Source: Saliphagus infecundisoli
GTDB lineage: Archaea; Halobacteriota; Halobacteria; Halobacteriales; Natrialbaceae
Length of the DNA stretch: 64,000 nucleotides
Direction: 5' to 3'
Assembly (NCBI RefSeq): GCF_020177375.1
Contig: NZ_JAIWHV010000009.1
Span: 1-64,000 of the forward strand
A program made the position numbers and the translations under genes. The notes under the pieces are model-generated. The model saw nothing but the letters and a program-made list of their open reading frames with translations. It was not told the DNA's origin and made no database searches. Shown one piece after another: positions 52,470 through 60,629 of the stretch. The number at the start of each line of letters is the position of its first letter. The first letter of the stretch is position 1.

Positions 52470-53459
52470 ATGTCCAGCGAAAAGACACTCCGCGAACTGG
52501 CCGACGAAAATGGCGTGACGATCGGGGCAGGCATTCCCGCTCGGTCGTTCAGACAGTATCCCGACGATCCGACGCTCGCACAGACGCTCAAGCGGGAGTT
52601 CAACGCGGTTACGACAGCGAACGCGCTGAAGATGGGGCCGTTGCGCCCCGCACGCAAGGTCTACGATTTCGATGATGCCGACGCGATCGTGAACTTCGGT
52701 GTCACAAACGACATGACCGTCCGGGGACACACGTTGCTCTGGCACAAGCAGACTCCGGAGTGGTTTCTCGCTTGGGACTACACCGACGACCAGTTAGAAG
52801 CGTTTGTCCGGGATCATATCCACACGGTGGCCGGCCGCTATCACGATAAGGTGGACGTCTGGGACGTGGTGAACGAAGCGGTGGCCGACGACGGATCGAT
52901 GCGCGAGACGATGTGGTACGAGGCGATGGGCGAAGCGTATCTCGACAAGGCCTTCGAGTGGGCAAACGACGTCGCGCCGAACGCCGCTCTCTATTACAAC
53001 GATTACGAGATCGCCTCGGACAACGACAAAGCCGACGCTGTATACGACCTCCTGGAACGCCTGCTCGACCGTGGCGTACCGATCGACGGCGTCGGGATCC
53101 AGATGCACTCCCTTCCGTCGTATCAGCACAGCCGAGAGGATCCCGAAGCGGTCGGGGCGAACATCCGTCGCTTCAAAGACCTCGGCTTGGACGTCCAGGT
53201 CACCGAGATGGACGTTGCGTACGGCCCCGACGAGGAGTTCGACGACCGCCTCGAACACCAAGCGCAGTACTATCGAGACGTCCTCGAGGCGTGTCTCGAC
53301 AACGGCTGTAACACGCTCATCACGTGGGGCGTCCACGACGCGGGATCCTGGCTCCAGAATCGCTACGAGGTGACGGCCGATCCCCTGCTCTTCGACGAGA
53401 ACTTCGATCCCAAACCCGCGTATTACGCGATCCGAGATCTCTTAGAGAGCCGGAGTTGA
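52470..53459 (+). CDS. GH10 endo-beta-1,4-xylanase-like enzyme
   Basis: 329 residues from ATG 52470. GH10 TIM barrel: VRGHTLLWHKQTPEWF, acid/base glutamate in VWDVVNEAV (E136), YNDYEI, nucleophile glutamate in VTEMDVAYG (E246), and ITWGVHDAGSW near the end. Both catalytic residues and the substrate-binding WH, N and W are present, so it should hydrolyse xylan-like chains. No signal peptide or carbohydrate-binding module is visible, suggesting action on imported oligosaccharides or an unrecognised export route. The long upstream frame is non-coding and holds the gene fragment at 52264. Confidence 0.88.
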   Translation: MSSEKTLRELADENGVTIGAGIPARSFRQYPDDPTLAQTLKREFNAVTTANALKMGPLRPARKVYDFDDADAIVNFGVTNDMTVRGHTLLWHKQTPEWFLAWDYTDDQLEAFVRDHIHTVAGRYHDKVDVWDVVNEAVADDGSMRETMWYEAMGEAYLDKAFEWANDVAPNAALYYNDYEIASDNDKADAVYDLLERLLDRGVPIDGVGIQMHSLPSYQHSREDPEAVGANIRRFKDLGLDVQVTEMDVAYGPDEEFDDRLEHQAQYYRDVLEACLDNGCNTLITWGVHDAGSWLQNRYEVTADPLLFDENFDPKPAYYAIRDLLESRS

Positions 53460-53510
53460 CGCGTACGAACTCCAAGGGTGTCGTGTGCCGGGATTCGGGG
53501 CTCGGAGAGT

Positions 53511-54086
53511 TCACTCGCGATAATCGAACTGAAGGACGCTATCGGGAGCGGGCGATTCGGGGAAGGACCGCCCGTATACTGACGCGACGATCTCCCGAAT
53601 CTCCCGGAGTTGATCCGCATTGTCTTCGGTACAGTTCGTCGCACAGAGCGCGTATACGTCGCCGTTGTCGTGGAATCCGTATTTGAGCGGGCTGTGGCAG
53701 TGCGGACAGCGAAGGTCGGCGTGGGCGTGCATCCATTCGACGTCGAACCCGGTCTCACGAAGGCGTCTGTAGAGGGCATACCAGACGTGAACGTCCCAGT
53801 TCGCGCGTCCCTCCGCGGCGCGTTTGAGCCGGCGAAGCGCAAGAGCCGTCTTCCGGTACAGGCCGTCGTTCGGGGCGGCGTGGCGCTGGTGGTTGCGACG
53901 GAACTGATTGAAGAGGGCTGCCTTGGAGGACGTCACCGACCCGTTCGTGAGCTCACCCCCGAGAACCGAGTCAGCGGTGAACTCGTCGGGGGCCGTCGCC
54001 CGTTCGGGTCGGCCCTGCCCGTCGTACTCGGTTTCGTTCGAAAGCGGTGCGCCCGTCCGTGGACAAAACGAATCTTTCCCAATCAT
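53511..54086 (-). CDS. haloarchaeal zinc protein, paralogue of 59277-59819
   Basis: 191 residues: MIGKDSFCPRTGAPLS, then a helical centre (FNQFRRNHQRHAAPNDGLYRKTALALRRLKRAAEGR) and WMHAHADLRCPHCHSPLKYG...CATNC, a Cys4-type zinc site. The partner at 59277 has the same order, FCPTSGASLS, YFRRCHRRHADPDGKLYGRASLALARLKR, WMHAHAEPRCPDCGGRL. No known domain recognised. Two copies about 5.7 kb apart on the same strand suggest an old duplication or a shared role. Confidence 0.7.
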   Translation of the reverse strand: MIGKDSFCPRTGAPLSNETEYDGQGRPERATAPDEFTADSVLGGELTNGSVTSSKAALFNQFRRNHQRHAAPNDGLYRKTALALRRLKRAAEGRANWDVHVWYALYRRLRETGFDVEWMHAHADLRCPHCHSPLKYGFHDNGDVYALCATNCTEDNADQLREIREIVASVYGRSFPESPAPDSVLQFDYRE

Positions 54087-54562
54087 TGGCCTGTCTCGTG
54101 AGGATCGTTCCGGCTCGAGGTCGTGGGTTGAGCCGTACCCGGTGCTCGGCTGGGATCAAGACGGTTCATCGACCGGTGCGTTCGAACGGCGTCGGCGAAG
54201 GCGGCGTAGCCTGGCTGGCTCGTAGGCGATCCGTTCTCGAATCGTTCCGTATCCGGGATTGTTCGACCAGGATCATCCGCACTGTGGCGCGTCACCCGGC
54301 CGGAACCGTTTGCGCTCCCGCATCACTACCGGAGAGAGTTAAGCATTTCCAATGGAAATCCAACCAATGCGGAGCGTCATGTCGTCTACAATCGGCGTGT
54401 CGTCGTTCGTCTAGGCTCCGTGAAACAGCTCGAGATCGGCCGCAAACGCGCTTTCGCCGAGTGAAACGGGTGCCCAACGGCGCCACGAGGAGCCGGGAAC
54501 CGGTTTTCGTGTATAACCGAAGGGAACATTATAAAGTGGCGTCCCCGTACAGCCCCCGAGGA
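54087..54562. other. intergenic region with short palindrome and TATA box
   Basis: No supportable gene in about 476 bases. ATTTCCAATGGAAAT at 54345-54359 is a 6+6 inverted repeat next to GAGAGTTAAGC, possibly an operator. A good TATA box, ATTATAAAG (54528-54536), precedes the next gene by about 28 bases. Confidence 0.4.
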
Positions 54563-54832
54563 ATGGACTCGACCGACACACCTCCCGAGGAGCTTTCGGA
54601 AGGCGAGTTGTTTACCGAATACGTCGAACTCCTCGAACGGAACGCACCGACCGACGGATACACCAAGACGAAACTCAAACGGAGGCGTATCTCCCTGCTC
54701 TCGGAGATCGGGGACCGCCTCGAGGAACTCGAGGCGGTGAAGGCTCTCCTCTGTGACGCCAGTATCGACCGAGCCGGCGAGGCTGCCGGACGGGCGGACT
54801 CCTCGACCGAGATCGGGATCGACGGGGAGTAA
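54563..54832 (+). CDS. small acidic helical protein
   Basis: 89 residues from ATG 54563 (MDSTDTPPEELSEGELFTEYVELLERN). Mostly helical: LFTEYVELLERNAPTDGYTKTKLKRRRISLLSEIGDRLEELEAVKALL. Good TATA box upstream and halophile codon use support expression. No family recognised. Confidence 0.6.
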   Translation: MDSTDTPPEELSEGELFTEYVELLERNAPTDGYTKTKLKRRRISLLSEIGDRLEELEAVKALLCDASIDRAGEAAGRADSSTEIGIDGE

Positions 54833-54958
54833 GACGGCGGTTCTCCGTGGCTTCGACCGTTCGATGTCGTCGGCCGTGACTCCGTTCTCTGTATCCCATT
54901 CGTTCTCTGTGCCGTCCGCTCGAGCAGCGCGACCGACCACGGTCGGTCGAGTAGCGGA

Positions 54959-55159
54959 TCACGTCGACGGGTCGTACCCGGCGTCGACGATCGTTTCGCG
55001 GATCCGGTCGCGGGTCGGATCGCCGTAGACGCGCACCTCGCCGGTGTCGGCGTCGGGGACGACGTCCGTGACGCCCGGGAGATCGGTGAGCCGACTGCGG
55101 ATAACGCGTTCGCATCCCTGACACTCCATCCCGTCTACGCGAACCGTGTACTCGTTCAT
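54959..55159 (-). CDS. heavy-metal-associated (CopZ/HMA) protein
   Basis: 66 residues. MNEYTVRVDGMECQGCERVIRSRL with the GMxCxxC copper-binding loop, and the ferredoxin-like beta-alpha-beta pattern to the end (VRVYGDPTRDRIRETIVDAGYDP). A cytoplasmic copper chaperone; the neighbouring subunit II gene needs a CuA centre, which fits copper delivery or buffering. An AT-rich promoter lies directly upstream. Confidence 0.9.
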   Translation of the reverse strand: MNEYTVRVDGMECQGCERVIRSRLTDLPGVTDVVPDADTGEVRVYGDPTRDRIRETIVDAGYDPST

Positions 55160-55244
55160 GCGCGGTCGGTACTCGGAACGGCGAACATTTAAATCATAAC
55201 TAATACATAGATATATGAGTACTCTGCTGTATTTCGCGGTCCAC

Positions 55245-55919
55245 TCACTCGGAGAGCCACGCCTCGAACGTTTCGTCGTCGACGATCCGGACGCGAAATT
55301 CCATCCTCGCGTGGCCGGACCCGCAGTAGGACCCACAGTAGCCCCGGTACTCCCCTTCCCGGATCGTCGTCGTTCGGATCGCGTGTTCCTCGCCCGGAAC
55401 CGCCATCTGTTTGAGTCCGAGCTCCGGAACATGAAGCGAGTGAATAACGTCCATAGAATTGATCGTTAGATGAATAGATCGGTCGACAGGAACGACGAGC
55501 TCGTCGGCCGTCCGTCCGTTCTGGCCCGGATACTCGAACCGGAACTCGAACCGTTCGGCCCTTACGGCTACCTCCAGGTCCACCCCACCGTCGGCGCTCG
55601 AAAACGGCCGAGTCCCCAGCGCCTCGGCTGCGGCGACCCCGACGCCCCCGAGGGTGACCGCGGAGCCGGCGATCCAGGCGAGCTCGTACCGCCGGACGGG
55701 GTCGACGCCGTCGCGTCCGTCGGTGCGGACGGCGTGATAGAGGGCGAGACCGACGAGGAGCGCGATCACGACCCCGGCACCCATGACGCGCCGATGGAGC
55801 CTCCCGATCACCTCGGCAGTCGAGGTCGACGCCGGGACCGAGCCTACGGTGGTCGGGACGCCCGGGTCGAGGACGGGACCGAACGCGACGAGCGAATCGA
55901 TGGCGAGCACCATCGTCAT
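55245..55919 (-). CDS. heme-copper oxidase subunit II with CuA site
   Basis: 224 residues from ATG 55919 (55913 is also possible). Two N-terminal membrane helices (VMGAGVVIALLVGLALYHAV; YELAWIAGSAVTLGGVGVAAAEAL), then the cupredoxin domain. CuA ligands: His in NSMDVIHSLHVPELGLKQMAVPG and the cluster YCGSYCGSGHARM (CxxxCxxxHxxM). The usual Glu between the two Cys is Ser-Tyr here. Accepts electrons on the outer face for subunit I, whose gene starts at 63405 on the other strand. Confidence 0.88.
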   Translation of the reverse strand: MTMVLAIDSLVAFGPVLDPGVPTTVGSVPASTSTAEVIGRLHRRVMGAGVVIALLVGLALYHAVRTDGRDGVDPVRRYELAWIAGSAVTLGGVGVAAAEALGTRPFSSADGGVDLEVAVRAERFEFRFEYPGQNGRTADELVVPVDRSIHLTINSMDVIHSLHVPELGLKQMAVPGEEHAIRTTTIREGEYRGYCGSYCGSGHARMEFRVRIVDDETFEAWLSE

Positions 55920-55981
55920 CGTACGACGACGTTCGGGGTCGACAGGGAAGTACCGTGGCGATCCATTCGAAACCCGTACCG

Positions 55982-56944
55982 TCAGAACCGCCGCTCGAGG
56001 ACCGTGCCCGACTCGCCGACGATGATCCGGGGCGTTCGCGACGTGCCCAGGGTGACGGCCCGGAGGTCGTTGCCGGCGTCGATCGCCTCGAGTTCCTCCC
56101 AGCCGTCGAACGAGCGTTCGTAGACGCCGCCCGCGGCGCTGACCGCGAGCCCGTCGTAGCGGTCGCGGACGATCGACGTCAGCGGTTGCTGGCCGACGAC
56201 GGTCCTCGACCACGCGCCGCCGTCGTATCGGTAGATAACGCCGTTGCCGCCGACGACCGAGACGTGGCCCGGATCGACGGCGGCGGCGTCGTGGAAGGTG
56301 ACGCTCGCCCCCTCGACACCGAGCCGTCGCCAGGTCTCGCCGCCGTCGCCCGACTCGTAGACGCCGCCGTCGGTATCACAGAGGTAGGCGTACTCGAGGG
56401 GAGTCACGTCGAGGGCGGCGACGCTCGAACCGGTCGTCGGCTCGGTCGCCCCGGCCCACTCGAGGGCGGTGCCGTCGCGCCGGCCCCGGAGGACGAATCC
56501 GGAGCTGTTGACGAGAAAGAGCCGCTCGCTCCCGGAGAGCCCGCCGACGGCGATCGCCTCCCAGGAGCTCGTCAGACCGTTCGGCGCGGTGAAGTCGACG
56601 GCGCGGTCGGCGACGACGTCGTAGGCGCCGAGGGCCCCGCTGTCCCCGGCGAACCAGACGGTCCGGCCGTTGTCGGTCACGTCGACCGACCGCAGCTCGT
56701 TTCGGGCGCCGGCGGGACCGGACGGGAGGCGGACCGACCAGCCGCCGTCGGCGCGGGCGAGGACGATGCCGTCCTCGCCGACCGCGTACGCCCCTTCCCG
56801 GGTCGCGACGACGCCGTGGAGGGTCGCGTCGGTCGGCACGTCGGCGCGAACCCACCTGCCGTCGGGATCGCTCAGACAGCCGGCAACGCCGAGGGAAGCC
56901 AGGGCCCCCGCGAGAACCCGCCTGCGAGAGGGGCGGTCGCTCAT
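55982..56944 (-). CDS. Tat lipoprotein with beta-propeller (BNR/Ycf48-like)
   Basis: 320 residues. SDRPSRRRVLAGALASLGVAGC is a twin-arginine signal with lipobox. The rest is repeated blades, among them GGVYESGDGGETWRRLG (a sialidase/BNR-type Asp box SxDGGxTW) and repeated AVGEDGIV, AGDSGALG, VGGNGVIY, VGESGTVL ends. Ycf48-like propellers help assemble membrane complexes; a role near the oxidase genes is possible but only inferred. Confidence 0.78.
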   Translation of the reverse strand: MSDRPSRRRVLAGALASLGVAGCLSDPDGRWVRADVPTDATLHGVVATREGAYAVGEDGIVLARADGGWSVRLPSGPAGARNELRSVDVTDNGRTVWFAGDSGALGAYDVVADRAVDFTAPNGLTSSWEAIAVGGLSGSERLFLVNSSGFVLRGRRDGTALEWAGATEPTTGSSVAALDVTPLEYAYLCDTDGGVYESGDGGETWRRLGVEGASVTFHDAAAVDPGHVSVVGGNGVIYRYDGGAWSRTVVGQQPLTSIVRDRYDGLAVSAAGGVYERSFDGWEELEAIDAGNDLRAVTLGTSRTPRIIVGESGTVLERRF

Positions 56945-58239
56945 CGGCGCGACTCACCCGGCGGCGTGAACGCGCCGGGCGCGGAGGTGCGTTTGAGGAC
57001 GGTGGCGATCCGGATCACGTACGCAAAGAGGATCGCGAGCGGACTGAACGCCATCGCGAGCGCCAGACTCACGAGGACGAGCAACGGCCCCTCGTGGGCG
57101 ACCGGCGGGTAGCCGCTCGCGTAGATCATGATCACGAGCGTCGAGGTCAGCAAGGCGGCGGTGCCGCTGTAGGTGATCCGCCTCGAGAGCCGCGCGAGTT
57201 CCTGCTGGAGGTAGATCGCCATGAAGTACTGGCGGGTCGCGTCGACGACGACGTTGAGCTCTCCAAGCTCCGAGAGCAGGGTCCGGGTGCGAGTCGAGAG
57301 CTCCTCGTCGAAGCGCCGTGCCAGCCGCCGGGCTTCGTTCGCGTCGCTGGCGTAGTCCCGATCCAGCGCCGGGAGCACGACGTCGAACACCGACTCGGGG
57401 CCCTCGTTGAGACGGTCACAGAGCAGTTCGGCGTGATCGCCGGTCCGGACGGCGTACGCACTGACCGCCTCGAGGGCGGGCGAGCGGTCGTCGTCGTCGG
57501 TTCGGTCACAGCGGGCGGCGAGCGTGTCGGCCCGGTTGCCGAGCGTGCCGGCAAGGCGGGCGAAGAAGGGGCCGGGTTCCGTCGGGCTGACGCCGCTGCC
57601 GGGCGTTCTGGACTCGACGCGCCTGCGGAACTCCCGGACGTCGTCGATGCGCTCGCTGAGCCGGTCGGGCGTCCCGAACAGCCGGGAGACGATGAGTTGG
57701 TTGACCGAGACGACGATCGGGATGAACGAGAAGAGGCCGGCGATCATCGTCGAGAACATCGTCGTGACGAACCGGCTCTCGCGGACGCCGATGACGTCGC
57801 TCACTCCGAGGAGGATCGCGACGGCGAAGACGCCGCCGACGAACCCGGCGACGATCACGCCGCGGTCGCCCTCCAGAAAGAGCCATCGCCGGCTGCGGCC
57901 CCGTCGGTCGGCGTCTCCCAGATGGTGGAACGCGATCCGGGCGCCCGCGGCGAGGACGCCGGCACCGATCACGAGGAAGGCGTACGTCAGGCGGAGGACG
58001 TAGATTACGAACGAGAGGCCGAGCGAGGAATCCGTGGCGGTGGAATCGGTGGACGTGGAGTCGGTGGGGTCATCCGCGTCGTCGTCCGCCCCGCCGGCTT
58101 CCTCGCCGGGATCACCCGACTCCGTTCGCTCCGGCGGCGGACCCGCCGCGGGAAGCGCCGTTTCGGAGGGGCTGTCGGTCGGTTCGTCGCCGTCGCCGGT
58201 GTCGTCGAGGTCGTCAGTGTCGTCGGAGCTGTCCGTCAT
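56941..58239 (-). CDS. membrane protein with four helices and acidic N-terminus
   Basis: 432 residues from ATG 58239. An acidic Asp/Glu/Ser/Thr N-terminus (about 70 residues) is followed by two helix pairs: FVIYVLRLTYAFLVIGAGVLAAG and GVIVAGFVGGVFAVAILLGV; MFSTMIAGLFSFIPIVVSVNQL; and at the end YSGTAALLTSTLVIMIYASG and PLLVLVSLALAMAFSPLAILFAYV. A soluble helical region lies between. No family recognised with confidence. It overlaps the lipoprotein gene downstream and the DUF389 gene upstream by 4 bases each, so the three are one unit. Confidence 0.7.
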   Translation of the reverse strand: MTDSSDDTDDLDDTGDGDEPTDSPSETALPAAGPPPERTESGDPGEEAGGADDDADDPTDSTSTDSTATDSSLGLSFVIYVLRLTYAFLVIGAGVLAAGARIAFHHLGDADRRGRSRRWLFLEGDRGVIVAGFVGGVFAVAILLGVSDVIGVRESRFVTTMFSTMIAGLFSFIPIVVSVNQLIVSRLFGTPDRLSERIDDVREFRRRVESRTPGSGVSPTEPGPFFARLAGTLGNRADTLAARCDRTDDDDRSPALEAVSAYAVRTGDHAELLCDRLNEGPESVFDVVLPALDRDYASDANEARRLARRFDEELSTRTRTLLSELGELNVVVDATRQYFMAIYLQQELARLSRRITYSGTAALLTSTLVIMIYASGYPPVAHEGPLLVLVSLALAMAFSPLAILFAYVIRIATVLKRTSAPGAFTPPGESRR

Positions 58240-59270
58240 GGGTGGAGGGTTCCGGAGGCGTACTCGAGTAGTCGGATCGCGAGGACGAGCGCGAGCGTGA
58301 TGAGGACGACCCGCCGGAGGATCGTCGACCGAGCGGTGACGATCCGTGCCCGGTCGTGGGGGTGATAGCCGAGCGCCCACAGCGTCCCGAGCGCGCCCAG
58401 GTTGATCGCCAAGATGTTGAGCACGACGACGACGAGCGAGCCGGTCACGACCGGTGGAACGTACCACGCGAGCCCGACGCCGGCGACGCCGATCGGGGGC
58501 ATGATCGCCGCCGCGATCATCACGCCGATGAGGTCGGTCATCCCGCTGGTCGCCATCGCGAGTCCGCCGGCGACGCCGCCACAGACGGCGACGGTCACCA
58601 GCAACGACGGCGGGAGCGTGTGGCTCCCGAGCCGGAGGCTGGCCTCCAGGCTGACCGCGCTCGAGACGACCGTCGAGGTCCGGGCGAGGCCGGCGAACGC
58701 GAGCGCGCTCGCGAAGCCGACGGTGAGCCCGATCAGTTGGAGGCGAACGCCGCGGGCGAAGAGGCTCCGGTCGTCGAGCACCGTCGCGACGCTGACTCCC
58801 ATCGCGGGACCCAACAGCGGCGCGATCACCATTGCACCGACGAGGACGGCGAGCGAGTCGAGCAGGACGCCGGCGGTCGCGACGACGGCGCTGATCGCGC
58901 TCATCGCCCCGAAGATGGGCACGGGTGGGAGCTGTGATTCGGCCTTCGATCTGAGTTCGCTCCGGGAGATGCGCTCGAAGCCGAGGCGCTCGACGTCGTC
59001 GGTGGCGGGAAGCGAGGCGTCGTCGGCCGGGTGGACGGCCATCGATTCGGAGACGACGACGGTGACGTTCCCGGGGGCCGTGGCGAGTTCCTCCTCGATC
59101 CGCTCGACGATCCGGGTCGGCACCGGGACGATCACGGTTCGGGAGCTCCCGTCGTCGCGATCGGTGACGCTGTAGTCGAGGTCGTACCGATTCAGGACCT
59201 CGACGACCGCCTCGACGTTTCGGCTCGATTCCGCAAGCACCGTGATCAGTCGCGTATCCGAGCGGCTCAC
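58236..59270 (-). CDS. DUF389/TIGR00341 family membrane protein
   Basis: 344 residues from GTG 59270. A cytoplasmic N-terminal domain (LITVLAESSRNVEAVVEVLNRYDLDYSVTDR; VIVPVPTRIVERI) precedes about eight membrane helices with LLDSLAVLVGAMVIAPLLGPAMG, the DUF389 signature, and LIGVMIAAAIMPPIGVAGVGLAW. A transporter-like family of unknown substrate. First gene of the three-gene unit, read after the zinc-protein gene at 59277. Confidence 0.88.
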   Translation of the reverse strand: MSRSDTRLITVLAESSRNVEAVVEVLNRYDLDYSVTDRDDGSSRTVIVPVPTRIVERIEEELATAPGNVTVVVSESMAVHPADDASLPATDDVERLGFERISRSELRSKAESQLPPVPIFGAMSAISAVVATAGVLLDSLAVLVGAMVIAPLLGPAMGVSVATVLDDRSLFARGVRLQLIGLTVGFASALAFAGLARTSTVVSSAVSLEASLRLGSHTLPPSLLVTVAVCGGVAGGLAMATSGMTDLIGVMIAAAIMPPIGVAGVGLAWYVPPVVTGSLVVVVLNILAINLGALGTLWALGYHPHDRARIVTARSTILRRVVLITLALVLAIRLLEYASGTLHP

Positions 59271-59276
59271 GGTGAG

Positions 59277-59819
59277 TTACAGCACGTGGAGGTCGTCGGT
59301 CGGAGGGGTCGGTTCGTCGGGGAACGCACGCTCGTGGAGCGAGGCGACGAGTCCGCGGATCTCGTCCAGACGGTCGCCTCCGTGGGCACACGAGAGCCCA
59401 CACCGTGCGACGAGCCCGCTCGGACCGCGCTCGAACGCGAGGCGGCCGCCGCAGTCGGGACAGCGGGGTTCGGCGTGGGCGTGCATCCACGCGACCTCGA
59501 ACCCGTGTCGGGCGAGACGTTCGCCGAGGGCGTACCAGACGATCTCGTCGCGGCCCTCCCGAGCGTTCGCGGTTCGTTTGAGCCGCGCGAGCGCGAGCGA
59601 CGCGCGCCCGTACAGCTTCCCGTCGGGGTCGGCGTGGCGCCGGTGGCACCGACGGAAGTACCGGAGCAACGCACGCCGCGAGGACCGGGTTCCCCCCGTC
59701 GTGAGCGGGACGGGGTCGTCGGTCGCGGGCGCCCGCTGGGGCACTCCCCGTTCGTCGTAGTGGCTCTCTTCGGAGAGAGACGCACCGCTGGTCGGACAGA
59801 ACGCGTGGTCTCCGATCAT
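59277..59819 (-). CDS. haloarchaeal zinc protein, paralogue of 53511-54086
   Basis: 180 residues: MIGDHAFCPTSGASLSEESHYDERG, helical centre YFRRCHRRHADPDGKLYGRASLALARLKR, WMHAHAEPRCPDCGGRLAF and CGLSCAHGG as zinc ligands. The order of blocks is the same as in the partner gene; by eye roughly 40-45% identity. Stops 6 bases before the DUF389 start, so it may be the first gene of that transcript. Function unknown. Confidence 0.7.
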   Translation of the reverse strand: MIGDHAFCPTSGASLSEESHYDERGVPQRAPATDDPVPLTTGGTRSSRRALLRYFRRCHRRHADPDGKLYGRASLALARLKRTANAREGRDEIVWYALGERLARHGFEVAWMHAHAEPRCPDCGGRLAFERGPSGLVARCGLSCAHGGDRLDEIRGLVASLHERAFPDEPTPPTDDLHVL

Positions 59820-60009
59820 GATGGGTGCCGATCGGGTTCCGTCGATCGGCTACCTCCGCCTACCGGACGATGGCCCATAAGGTACCGAGATAGTGAGGAG
59901 ATCTAAGGGATCGTAGCTCGGCATCCGAACCTCATCTCGAGGGTTTTGTATAGATATGATACCATTCTCGACATCTTATGGGCGGGGCCCACCAAGCCGA
60001 GCGTGTCGC

Positions 60010-60453
60010 ATGAGTCCCAACGACTACGTCGACTTCGACTCGCGGGAGTGGGAGTCCTGGCACTGGTACGTCCTGACCGGCTACCCCGTCGCGAGTCTCC
60101 TGGGCATCCTCCTGATCGGGCGGCTCAACGACGGCGGCTCCATGTTGGCCTCGAGCCTCGGCAGCGTCGCCCTGGTGATCGTTCTGACGGCGTTCGGAAT
60201 CGTCTCGCTGCCCGCGATCCTCAGGGACGCCGAGTTCGTCCATGCGGCGTGTGAACGCTGGAACCCCGACCCCCGGACCTACGTCGGTGCGGCCGTCGCG
60301 ACGCCCCTGTTTCTGGGTGTGTTCGGCGCGCTCGTCGCCGGCGTCGCGCTCGGGCTCGCGCTGGCGATCCTCGCCTTTCTCGTCTCGACGATCGCCGTCT
60401 GCGTGGTGTACCTCTTCAACCGCCACGAGGCGATCGGGCTCTTCGCCCGCTGA
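60010..60453 (+). CDS. small membrane protein, four helices
   Basis: 147 residues from ATG 60010. Acidic-aromatic start SPNDYVDFDSREWESWHWYVLTGYP, then helices YPVASLLGILLIGRL, LASSLGSVALVIVLTAFGIVSL and VATPLFLGVFGALVAGVALGLALAILAFLVSTIAVCVVYLF. Leaderless start with TATA-like TCTTATGGGC upstream. No family recognised; it resembles small membrane proteins found near oxidase genes, which is not evidence of function. Confidence 0.65.
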   Translation: MSPNDYVDFDSREWESWHWYVLTGYPVASLLGILLIGRLNDGGSMLASSLGSVALVIVLTAFGIVSLPAILRDAEFVHAACERWNPDPRTYVGAAVATPLFLGVFGALVAGVALGLALAILAFLVSTIAVCVVYLFNRHEAIGLFAR

Positions 60454-60629
60454 CGCGATCGGCCCGGTCGGCGACTCATTCGAATTGCTAGGATTCAGGA
60501 CGGTTTATACTCCTGGAACCATTGGTCATTACTGCTGGAAGGTCGGACGACACGCTCCCGCGTGGATGACGTCCGACCCGATAGCGACGCTACAGTCCTC
60601 CAACCGACTTCCCTCCGCCCGCTACAGCC

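Noticed and set aside
49821-54000. Second att copy of the tRNA-Gln 3' end
   Set aside because: Looked for CGAATCCGCCCGGGACT downstream and did not see one.
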